Assembly (NCBI GenBank): GCA_963702995.1 | Contig: OY969783.1 | Location: forward strand, 6,262,001-6,326,000 | Length of the DNA stretch: 64,000 bases | Origin: MFD04580-c1 sp963702995 | GTDB taxonomy: Bacteria; Planctomycetota; Phycisphaerae; Tepidisphaerales; Tepidisphaeraceae | Direction of reading: 5' to 3' | Part shown: piece by piece, positions 38,951 through 46,916 of the stretch | How the letters are laid out: every line of letters begins with the position of its first letter | Numbering within the stretch: position 1 is the first letter of the stretch | Notes under the pieces: model-generated | What the model was told of the DNA's origin: nothing | The model's input: only the letters and a program-made list of their open reading frames with translations | Databases searched by the model: none | Made by a program: the position numbers and the translations under genes

Positions 38951-39622
38951 ATGCAGCACGCACCATCGGTCCAACCCGCCTCCGCTTCGGCTGACCCCGT
39001 CATGCTCCCGGTTGATCCGCGCACTGACGCGCAGGGCCATTCTGAAGCGCAACCGTCTGCGGTGTCGGCAGTTGTCTCGGCGGCGGCCCTGAATCAATTG
39101 AAGACCGCGCAGGACTTGTTCATCCGGCGGTGGGGCGAAATGGGCCAGACGTGGGGGATCAATCGAACGATGGCTGAGATTCACGCGTTCCTTTACATCA
39201 CCGCTCGGCCGCAATGCACCGACGATGTGATGGAGCGGCTGAATATCAGCCGCGGCAACGCCAGCATGAGCCTTCGGGCCCTATGCGACTGGGGCATCAT
39301 CCGCCGACTGCACCGCCGCGGCGAGCGGCGGGAGTATTTTGAAAGCCTTTCGGATGTCTGGGAAATCTTCTCGATCATCGCCGCCGAGCGGAAGCGGCGC
39401 GAGATGGACCCGGTCCTGGAGACGATCAAGCAGTGTCAACGAATGCTGGACGAGACCGAGATCGGCAAAGCCGCTCGAACCGAGGCGATCCAGGCGACTC
39501 GGCAACGCCTCGAGCAGATGCACGAGTTCATGGAAGTGACGAATAAGATCTTTCAGCAATTCATCGGGAATGCCCGCAGCGGGCTGACGAAGGTGGTGAA
39601 GGTGCTTCTGAAGGCGCTATGA
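38951..39622 (+). CDS. GbsR/MarR-family winged-helix transcriptional regulator
   Basis: 223 residues. After about 40 unstructured residues comes a MarR-like wHTH: EIHAFLYITARPQCTDDVME, RLNISRGNASMSLRALCDWG (recognition helix) and RRLHRRGERREYFESL (wing). The long C-terminal helices (MDPVLETIKQCQRMLDETE) match the GbsR group, which senses choline-type or other small ligands in other bacteria. ATG at 38951 follows GGGAG. Divergent from the PEBP gene. Ligand not predictable. Confidence 0.85.
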   Translation: MQHAPSVQPASASADPVMLPVDPRTDAQGHSEAQPSAVSAVVSAAALNQLKTAQDLFIRRWGEMGQTWGINRTMAEIHAFLYITARPQCTDDVMERLNISRGNASMSLRALCDWGIIRRLHRRGERREYFESLSDVWEIFSIIAAERKRREMDPVLETIKQCQRMLDETEIGKAARTEAIQATRQRLEQMHEFMEVTNKIFQQFIGNARSGLTKVVKVLLKAL

Positions 39623-39787
39623 AGACGGGGTAGAGCGATTGATCGTGCAAAAGTAGCAAGGCCGAGGCGGCCCATCGAAGTCGGTGACTCGGCCTGATCG
39701 TTTTAGGGGTTGAGTTTCGCGCTGGCCATCGCGTGCCGCGGCTCGCTATGAGGTGAGGTCACTTGCAGAACAGCGGCCCCCGTCGGC

Positions 39788-39808
39788 GGCACGCGGTGCG
39801 GGCCCTAC
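39788..39808. repeat. REP-like short palindrome
   Basis: GGCACGCGGTGCGGGCCCTAC, third copy of the short palindrome (see 10150 and 33653), in the 262-bp gap between the regulator and the convergent VWA-like gene. Confidence 0.5.
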
Positions 39809-39884
39809 CAAATCTTCGCGCTTCCACGCCCATAGATGACCTTCGTGCTGAACAATGGGTGCCCGCGCGGCGCTGAGGTCCGGC

Positions 39885-40939
39885 TTACTTCAAATCGGAC
39901 GGGGCGACGGCGGTATAGGACCCCTTGCTCGCGTCCGCGATGGCGGAGAGGACGGTCTTGCCGTCGCCACGGGCCAGATCGACCGTGTGAATGCGGACGG
40001 TGTTCCCCTTGTTCAGTTTTTCGATCGCCTTGGGGAGCGATGCGTCGAGGTTGATCCCTTTGGCCGTGACCAGGACAATCACATCCGGTTTGCGGGTCAG
40101 CGCTTCTTTGACGGCCGCCTCGCCGTCGGTCGAGCCGCTGGTGCCCAGGTCGGCAAATTTCCGGCGACAATCATCCAACTGCCGGGGCGTGGCGCGGGCG
40201 AGGCCCTTGTCAGGGAAGACCAGGTCCGACGAGATTTTTTCCTTCGCATAGGGCCAGAAGATGACGGCGAAGTCGGCGTCGGGCCGAGGCTTTGAATCGC
40301 GGTATCGAGCGCCGCTTTCAGCGGGTCGAACGTCTGGCGGGCAGAGTCACCGCGATCGATCACGAAGACGACTTTCGACGCGTCACCAAGGGAGACGCCC
40401 AGGAAGCGCGGGCCGGCAAGGCTCTTGGGGCCGCCGGCCGTGGCGGTCTCACCGCCGGCGGGAATCGTTGGCCCACCGCTATTGACGACCGGCACGGCGT
40501 TCTCGGCCGGCTTGGCCCGCCACGGGTGGCGAGCCACGCGATCACGCCGATCAACCCGGCGATCACAACGCCCGCCAGAACGAACAGCGGCGCTTTGTTT
40601 CGTGGCGGCGCAGGTCGCGCGGCGGGCGACGCGCTGTTTGTCGTCTGGTCCGGCTGACCGAGCCGGTTCTGCCGCAAGCTGCTTCGGGAGAGCCCGCTGC
40701 TGGCCACCACGTCGGCCAGGTCGTCCAGTCCGCTCCCCGGCGGCCGTTTGGACGACGACGCCTGACGCTGATAGAGGCTCTTGGACGAGGACCCGACGGC
40801 GGCGGCCTTGGCCGAGCCCTTGAGGTTCGATGGAACGGTCTGAATCGTGCCGCAGGACCTGGCACCGACACACGCCGCCGGCGAAGGCGTCGTCCATGTC
40901 GAGCGTGGCTTTACACTGCGTGCAGGATAGGCGGATCAT
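39885..40939 (-). CDS. Zinc-ribbon membrane protein with VWA-like domain (three frameshifts)
   Basis: About 351 residues after repair. Starts with the zinc ribbon LSCTQCKATLDMDDAF and CRC/CG (two CxxC pairs, the second straddling a frameshift near 40857), then a Ser/Pro linker, one transmembrane helix (FVLAGVVIAGLIGVIAWLA), and after a second break near 40510 a von Willebrand A-like fold with VVFVIDRGDSARQTFDPLK. The MIDAS is degenerate (DRGDS rather than DxSxS). After a third break near 40285 it resumes as CRRKFADLGTSGSTDGEAAV and ends VAPSDLK. Planctomycetes carry several such membrane VWA proteins. Three frameshifts in 1 kb make this either an error-rich stretch or a decaying gene. Confidence 0.6.
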
Positions 40940-41039
40940 TCAGGTCCCCGTGAGAGGGTGCCCCCAGATGCATGGCGGGCCACTTATCGAAACGAACCGA
41001 TTCGACCGATCTGACTCGACGCGACGGAACCCTGGCCGA

Positions 41040-42080
41040 TCAGGGCTGCCACAAATAGTAGAAGCCCGTCGGCAGGTTCAGCCTGGAATCCGGTATCTCG
41101 AGCTTCATCACGTTGGATTGGGCCGCCTGCGGCTCCGGCATTGACGTCGTGGCATAAATCGACCCGCCATATCCGTACGGGCGACGGTACAAAACCGCCT
41201 CGGCGTCGGGCGCGTTCGCCATCTTTTTCGCCAGGTCGATCGCGTCGCTCAGCAGGCCCGTCTGGTCGGCGAGACCCAGCTCGACCGCCTTCTCACCGCT
41301 GAAGACGCGGCCGCTGTAAACACCGGCATAGCCTGCCTTGGCATACGCGGCTTGCGAATCGGCCGGCGCTTCCTTGATCGCCCGTCGGCTGCGAACCACC
41401 TGGATGAAGCGGCCGAAGTACTCGTCCACCATCTCCTGCATGACCTGTTCTTCATCCGGCCGCAGCGCTTTGAAGGGAGAACCGATGTCCTTCAGTGAGC
41501 CGCTCTTGATCGCATGGGATGAGATCCCAAGCTTGTTCATGGCACCGTCAAACTGGATCGTCTCAAAAATGACGCCGATGCTCCCGATGACGGTCGTCGG
41601 CTGGACGACGATCTTGTCGGCCGCACAGGAGACGTAGTAACCGCCGCTGGCAACCACTTCCTGGCCACTGGCGACGACGGGCTTATGCGTCTTCTCCCGG
41701 AAGCGGGTGATGAGCTGAAAAAGCGTGTCGGAGCTGGTGACCGTTCCACCGGGCGAGTTGACGCGAAGGACGACGGCTTTAACGTCCGAATCCGATTCGG
41801 CACGATCCAACTGCTGGGCAAACTTACTGACCGCGTTCTCGGTCGGGGCAAGAAACCCGCCGGAGCGGGCGTTGGCTAGCATCCCCTCAACGTCGATCAC
41901 CGCGACCTTCGACGGCGCCCACCCCTTGCCTGGGACGACCACTTCTTCCTGGATCTTATTCGTATTGGAAACCGGCGTAACCAGGAAACTCGGCGACCCG
42001 CACCCGCCCGAAAACGGAAGCCAGCAAAAAAAGGTGAGGGCCAGGAACTGCGAAAACAGAGACGGGCTCGAACAAGGCAT
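41040..42080 (-). CDS. sppA: Signal peptide peptidase SppA, lipoprotein form
   Basis: 346 residues. N-terminal LALTFFCWLPFSGGC is a signal with lipobox, so the protein is predicted to be membrane anchored. The S49 protease core shows VVLRVNSPGGTVTSSDTLF, the nucleophile Ser in VVASGGYYVSCAADKI and the general-base Lys in KDIGSPFKAL, the Ser/Lys dyad of SppA. It cleaves released signal peptides in the membrane. Single-domain short version (67-kDa SppA has two). ATG at 42080 with TTAGGAG ahead. Stand-alone. Confidence 0.92.
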   Translation of the reverse strand: MPCSSPSLFSQFLALTFFCWLPFSGGCGSPSFLVTPVSNTNKIQEEVVVPGKGWAPSKVAVIDVEGMLANARSGGFLAPTENAVSKFAQQLDRAESDSDVKAVVLRVNSPGGTVTSSDTLFQLITRFREKTHKPVVASGQEVVASGGYYVSCAADKIVVQPTTVIGSIGVIFETIQFDGAMNKLGISSHAIKSGSLKDIGSPFKALRPDEEQVMQEMVDEYFGRFIQVVRSRRAIKEAPADSQAAYAKAGYAGVYSGRVFSGEKAVELGLADQTGLLSDAIDLAKKMANAPDAEAVLYRRPYGYGGSIYATTSMPEPQAAQSNVMKLEIPDSRLNLPTGFYYLWQP

Positions 42081-42305
42081 CGAACTCCTAACTGTGGCGA
42101 TCGGTCGCCGGTCCCAGGACGATGACTCGCCGAAATGAGGGCGGCGCAGGGCGGGCCAATGTGAGCCCGAGAACGTCGCGATGAGAGGCCGCACGATGCG
42201 AAGCGCCCTTCGTCGGCCTGTCCGACGTATGATCCCGTGTAGCGCCTGCCAGAAAGTTACAGTCAGGTTCGCCGCGGCATCGTGCTCGGACGTGGGATTC
42301 TACTC

Positions 42306-42685
42306 ATGCCTTGTCGGGTGAGCAAAGCCAAATTCGCCGACCTTGTCGAGCAGGCCCTGGCCGATCTTCCTCCGGAGTTCGCGGACTTTCTTGAAGAAGT
42401 GCCGGTGGAGGTCTGCGCGGCGTCCACCCAGGCCCAGCGGAAGGCGGCCGGCGTCGCCGAAGACGGCTTGCTCCTCGGCCTCTACCACGGGATCGCTCGC
42501 ACCCGACGGAGCGTGGAACATTCCGGAACGCTGCCGGACGTGATCTATATCTTCCAGGACGATATCGAACGCGCTTGCGCCTCCGAGCCGGAACTGGTCG
42601 AGCAGGTCCGCGTAACCGTCCTCCATGAAGTGGGGCACCACTTCGGTCTCTAGAAGCGGACCTCCGGCGCCTCGGCTATGGTTAA
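42306..42685 (+). CDS. Minimal zincin metallopeptidase family protein (one frameshift near the end)
   Basis: About 126 residues. SKAKFADLVEQALADLPPEF and VTVLHEVGHHFGL (HExxH with the third ligand expected just beyond) define the small actinobacterial/planctomycete metallopeptidase family often called acidic zincin-like. The frame as written ends at a TAG right after HHFGL, but one missing base restores the family C-terminus, reading VEADLRRLGYG then stop at 42685, which matches the usual DEEDL.RLGYG ending. So the gene is probably intact. Function unknown; possibly degrades small cytoplasmic proteins. Confidence 0.75.
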
Positions 42686-43156
42686 TGATCCGCGGGCAAG
42701 ATCAGCGCCGGCGGTCCACTCACGGGAGGTTCTTGTAAGCCAACGCCATCTCGGGCCGTCCCTTGAACCGGGAATCCGGACTCCTCGTACCACACGGATG
42801 TGCGGAATGACGCGGCCGAAGCGGAATCGGGCGCCGTGCTTATCAATGCCCGCGGAGACAGGCCCGATAACATTGAAACGACCAGCGTCGCCATCGGACG
42901 GGGCGCGGCGTTTACCGGCAATATAAAATGTTTTATCGGCGCGCTCTTCCGAACAAAGTTTCCCGAAGGCATGCTGGGCGTTAGATTTACGTTCTAAAGA
43001 GCGGGGCTGGCGGTTGTCGATGCTGACGGGGTGCGATGCAAAGCGGCACTGACGCTCTGGACCTGGGGTATCCGATCAGGAACGATCGATGCCCCGGCGA
43101 TTCCTGCCGCGTCCGCTCCGGCGTCGCCCCGGGCGGTCGATCGAGAGTCGATAAGG
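42686..43156. other. Gene-poor gap with no supported gene
   Basis: 470 bp between the zincin gene and family 1 repeat copy 3. Short open frames exist on both strands (for example a 65-codon frame from 42800), but none has a signal peptide, conserved motif or convincing ribosome site. Base composition is less GC-rich around 42910-42960 (AATATAAAATGTTTTATC). I see no hairpin of note. A promoter for the following export locus could lie here. Confidence 0.5.
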
Positions 43157-43340
43157 ACTACAGCGCTAGCCATGTACGGCGGCAACAAGGAAGAAGCCGA
43201 AATCCGAAGCACGAAATCCGAAGGAATGAGCAAGGGGCAAAGAAGAAACCAAATGCAGGCGACTGCGGCATTTCCGCTTCGTCTTCGTTTCAGCTTCCTG
43301 AGCTTTCGTGCTTCGGATTTCTCTTGTTCGCAAGGCTAGA
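43157..43340 (+). repeat. Dispersed hairpin element, family 1, copy 3
   Basis: About 184 bp, starting ACTACAGCGCTAGCC and ending in TCTCTTGTTCGCAAGGCTAG. The left arm AAATCCGAAGCACGAAATCC pairs with GCTTTCGTGCTTCGGATTT (ending 43320). Lacks the outer GCGCTGTAGT end found in copy 1. Immediately precedes the export locus. Confidence 0.85.
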
Positions 43341-43481
43341 CGGGGCCCGGGCCGCTTTCGAGCTTGATGGCCCCCGATACGCGTGACGATACGAGGGCGG
43401 CCGACGAGGGTACGCCGTTACATCAATCCGCCTGTGACATCCGGTCATCCGCCGGACGAACAGGCTTTGCTGGGATCTTCA

Positions 43482-44408
43482 ATGACCGCATTCACCATCT
43501 CTAAAAAGTCCTCGATCGTACGTCGAGGGCTCTGTTCCACGGCGTTAGCCGCGGGCATCGCTTGCGTTGGCCTGACGCTTCGGACCGGCGTGACGGCATC
43601 GGCCGCCGGTGGCGGCTCGGCCTCTGAGACGCTTCAACGGGGCGTCACCAAGCCGTCGGAAGAGATCAACCTTTCGTTCGCTGGACCTGGCATTATCGAT
43701 ACGGTCGTGGTGAAGGCCGGCGACGTTGTCAAGGCGGGGCAGGTCCTGGCCACTCAGGACGCCCGGGAAGCCATGGCCGACCTGGAAGCCGCGAAGGCGG
43801 AGCTGGACTCGGCCGACCTGCAGATCGCGGCGGCCGACGCGGACCTCGAATCCAAACGGGTCGAACTTCGCCGCAACGAGACGCTCTACGCCGACCTGAT
43901 TCGCGAAAAGAAGAGCAACAGCGACTTGGACAAAGCCCGGGTTGAAGTGACCATCGACGAGATCGCCGTTAAGTATCGCCAGGCGCAAAAGGCGCAGGCC
44001 GCCACCAAAGTCTCGCTGGAGCAACTGAAGGTCGAGCAGAAGAAGCTGGTCAGCAAGATCGATGGCGAGATCGCCCGCATCGACTTCCACCCCGGCGAAG
44101 GGTCGGACCTTAACCGGCCCGGCCAGCAGCAGTCATCCGGCATCCAGGTGGTGCGCAATGAGCCGCTCTGGGTTGAAGTGGACATCCCCTCGACCAAGGC
44201 CAAGAACCTCCAGTCAAAACAGCAGCTTCAGGTGAAGTATGCCGACGAGGACGCCTGGATGACCGCCCAGATCATCTTCGTCACCCCGTACGCGAGCCCC
44301 GGGAGCAACACACGTCACGTGCGGCTGGAAATGCCCAACGCCGGCCACCGCGAGGCGGGCCTGCCCGTCGTCGTGAAGCTCCCGGACAACGTCGCCTCGG
44401 CGCGATAA
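43482..44408 (+). CDS. HlyD-like periplasmic adaptor (membrane fusion protein)
   Basis: 308 residues. N-terminal signal/anchor (ALAAGIACVGLTL), then a biotinyl-lipoyl-like half motif (IIDTVVVKAGDVVKAGQVLA), a long coiled-coil hairpin (MADLEAAKAELDSADLQIAA, then RRNETLYADLIREKKSN) and the second lipoyl half/beta-barrel region (PLWVEVDIPSTKAKNLQSKQ, VKYADEDAW). This is the plan of adaptors that bridge inner-membrane transporters and outer-membrane channels. The gene is intact and first in a same-strand cluster with two further HlyD-domain proteins and a SecA-like ATPase, with no ABC or RND pump beside it. ATG 43482 begins MTAFTISKKS. Confidence 0.8.
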   Translation: MTAFTISKKSSIVRRGLCSTALAAGIACVGLTLRTGVTASAAGGGSASETLQRGVTKPSEEINLSFAGPGIIDTVVVKAGDVVKAGQVLATQDAREAMADLEAAKAELDSADLQIAAADADLESKRVELRRNETLYADLIREKKSNSDLDKARVEVTIDEIAVKYRQAQKAQAATKVSLEQLKVEQKKLVSKIDGEIARIDFHPGEGSDLNRPGQQQSSGIQVVRNEPLWVEVDIPSTKAKNLQSKQQLQVKYADEDAWMTAQIIFVTPYASPGSNTRHVRLEMPNAGHREAGLPVVVKLPDNVASAR

Positions 44409-44424
44409 CCCTTCCGGGGCGGCA

Positions 44425-44444
44425 CCCGGACGGCTTCGTCCGGG
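44425..44444. terminator. Hairpin CCCGGACG-GCTT-CGTCCGGG
   Basis: Eight-base perfect stem with a four-base loop, 16 bases after the stop codon of the HlyD-like gene. Followed by ATTGTGAGGGATTTG with no T-run, so termination may be partial. A second hairpin (CCCGGGCG/CGCCCGGG, 44660-44679) precedes the next gene by 30 bases. Confidence 0.5.
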
Positions 44445-44659
44445 ATTGTGAGGGATTTGTTTCGAGACTGCCGTCTCTGCACGTTGAGCAGCCGATGGCG
44501 GAATCGGTTAAACTCCGCCAGGTTGTCCTGGTCGGTTGGGGCCGACCTGACCCTTCTGTGATGAGACTCAGTCAATGGCGCAGCGCCGCTGAGTGTCGGG
44601 CAGTCGGGTCGCGGGGTTTGGGCAACCGGTCGGGTATCGGATCTTGAACTCCTAGGGAA

Positions 44660-44679
44660 CCCGGGCGGAGCCGCCCGGG
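44660..44679. promoter_or_regulatory. Leader hairpin ahead of the GAF-HlyD gene
   Basis: CCCGGGCG at 44660 pairs with CGCCCGGG at 44672 around GAGC. It lies in the 303-bp leader of the next gene, which also shows a possible TTGAGC/TTAAAC promoter near 44487-44517. The leader suggests separate or attenuated expression of the downstream genes; low certainty. Confidence 0.35.
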
Positions 44680-44711
44680 AAGCCGGTGGGGTCAGCGTCA
44701 AAGAGGTCAAA

Positions 44712-46752
44712 GTGGCTTCAGGAATCGTCGAACAATCGTCGCAGGACTCGCAGAAAACCGCGTCGGCGTCGCCGAGCACAAACCGCTCGCAACTGGTGCA
44801 GCGACTGCTTGACTCTTCCTCCAGCCTCCCAGCGTTCGTCAACGACCTGTTGACCACGCAAGCCGTGACCGTCGCCGGGACCGAGGCGGCCGGCTTCCTG
44901 ATCGAGCGCGCCCAGGAGGGCTTGGGCCTGCGGCTGATCAGCCATATCCGCCCCGACAGCAGCAGCCCGGAAACCCGCGCCGCGGCGGTCAATGCCTTCC
45001 AGGATCTGATCAAGCCGTGCGTCGTCCAGAACCGCGACGGCGCGATCGAGATCGGCGCCGCCGCCGACGGCGGCGAAGCCCAGTTCTGCCTCGTCACGCT
45101 GCTCCGCAACGAAGGCGAGGTCGTCGCCGTCTCCGCCGTGATCACGCGCTGCATGAACACCGAGCGCGCCCGCCAGCGCCTGATGAGCATGCAGCTCGTC
45201 GCCGGCTACTTCGAACTGTACACGCTCCGCCGCAATTCCGACCAGGCCCGCCTCGTCGCCCAGAGCCACCAGCACGTGCTGCAGCTCGCGACGTCAGCGT
45301 CGCGACGGCCGAGGGGTTCGAATCGGCCGCCATGAACCTCTGCAACGAACTGGCGACGCGATCCGGGGCGACCCGTGTGTCGCTCGGCTGGGTCAAGGGC
45401 CGCAACGATCAAGGTCAAGGCTCTTTCGCACACCGAAGAATTCGACAAGAAGCAGGAGCTTGTGGTTCAGCTCCAGAACGCCATGGAAGAGTGCGCTGGA
45501 CCAGGAAGACGTCGTCCAGTACGACCCGACGCCCAACGGCAAGGGTTCGGACAACGTCACCCGCGCGGCCCAGGTGCTGTCGCGGGCGCAGGGCGGGCAC
45601 ATCGTCCTGTCGCTGCCGCTCCGCCGCCGGGCCGAAGTGATCGGCGTCGTAACGCTCGAATTCCTGCCGACCCAGAACATCACGCCGCAGGTGGCCCACG
45701 GCCTGGGCGTGGCGGCCGACCTGCTCGCCCCGCAGCTCTACGACCGCTTCCAGAACGACCGCTACCTGGCCGTGAAGGTCGGCCTGAGCACCAAGGAAGT
45801 GGCCAAGGCGACGATCGGCCCCAAGCACATGCTCGCCAAGCTGATCGCCGTGGCCGTCGCGGCCCTGGTGGCCGTCTGCATTCTTTACAGGCCGATGTAC
45901 CACGTGACGGCCTCCTTCACGTTGGCGCCGGAGAACCGGTACTCGCTCTCGGCGCCGTGGGAAGGGGTCCTCGGCAAGCTGGCGATCGTCAACAAAGACG
46001 GCAACCTGCTCGACCCCGACGATCATTCCGAGCTGCGCGAGGGGGAGCACTACCTCAAGCCGGGCGACAAGGTCAAGAAGGGGCAGGTCCTGCTGAAGAT
46101 GAAGACGACCGACCTGGAGCTCCGCCGCAACCAGGCGCTGGCCGAAGAGGCCCGCTACCGGACCGAAGCCCAGAACTACCGCGCCGATGCCGCCCGCGGC
46201 GCGGAAGGCGCATCGTCCAAGGCCCAGATCGCCGAGGACCAGGGGAACGAAGCCAAGGCCCAGGCCGACCTGCTGACCGCGCAGATCGAGCAGGGGATCC
46301 TCGTAGCCCCCCGCGACGCGGTGCTGCTGAAGGGCGACCTGGAAGACAAGCAGGGAAGCCCGGTCAAGCAGGGCGACGTGCTGTTGGAGGTCGGTCAGCC
46401 GCAGTCGCTCAAGCCCGAACTGGCGGTGAACGAGCGTGACATCCAGGATCTGAAAGTCGGCGCCAAGGCCCGCTTCGCGACGACCAGTCTCCCGGACGAC
46501 AAGTTCGACATGACGATCGAACGGATCGTGCCGCAGGGTGACGCGAAGGAAGGGAACAATGTCTTCAAGGTCTACGGCCGCATCGAGCCGCTCGACCCCA
46601 AGGCCAAAGACTACGCCTACAAGAGAGACCTGTCGAAGAACTGGCTCCCCGGCATGGCCGGCGAAGCCCGCGTGGACGTCTCCCCCAGGCCCCTCTGGTG
46701 GATCGCCTCCCACCGCCTTGTGGACTTCCTCAAGCTCAAGCTCTGGTTCTGA
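44712..46752 (+). CDS. GAF-domain HlyD family secretion protein (three frameshifts)
   Basis: About 679 residues after repairing breaks near 45295 (one base lost), 45405 and 45493 (one base gained each). GTG start with AGAGGT ahead. Residues 1-330 are cytoplasmic with a GAF-like domain (GTEAAGFLIERAQEGLGL; later GATRVSLGWVKGR, GGHIVLSLPLRRRAEVIGVV). One transmembrane helix (LIAVAVAALVAVCILYRPMY) leads to an extracytoplasmic HlyD part: YSLSAPWEGVLGKLAIVNKD, a coiled coil, GILVAPRDAVLLKGDLEDKQ and GAKARFATTSLPDDKFDMTI. A sensor domain inside joined to an adaptor outside is unusual for HlyD proteins. It sits in the same strand cluster as the M50-HlyD and SecA-like genes. Frameshift density is high here; errors are more likely than decay since all segments stay conserved-looking. 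Confidence 0.75.
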
Positions 46753-46756
46753 ATCA

Positions 46757-46902
46757 AAGGACGAAGGGGCAAGGATGGAGCGGGAAGGATGAAAGATGAA
46801 GGGGGGAAGGATGAAGGAAGCCCGGAAACCGCTGATCTGTCCTTCTTCTTCATCCTACGCCTTCCTCCTTCATCCTTCTGTCTCTCCGTCGTCCCCGTCC
46901 TT
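46757..46902. repeat. GGATGAAGG-arm hairpin element, ORF-less copy
   Basis: Starts five bases after the GAF-HlyD stop. Arms of about 60 bases, rich in AAGGATGAAGG on the left and CCTTCATCCTTC on the right, fold back with a loop of about 20 bases (46820-46840). Same arm sequence as the element at 49105-49549, but no gene between the arms. Fills nearly the entire intergenic gap. Confidence 0.8.
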
Positions 46903-46916
46903 ACTACCTCCCCCCC

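Noticed and set aside
42800..42997. 65-codon frame as a candidate small peptide gene
   Set aside because: No signal peptide, no leader-like motif, no ribosome site and unknown conservation; kept only as a remark.
45310..45320. GGTTCGAATC as a tRNA T-loop
   Set aside because: Lies within the GAF-HlyD coding sequence with no acceptor or anticodon stem around it; no tRNA gene found.
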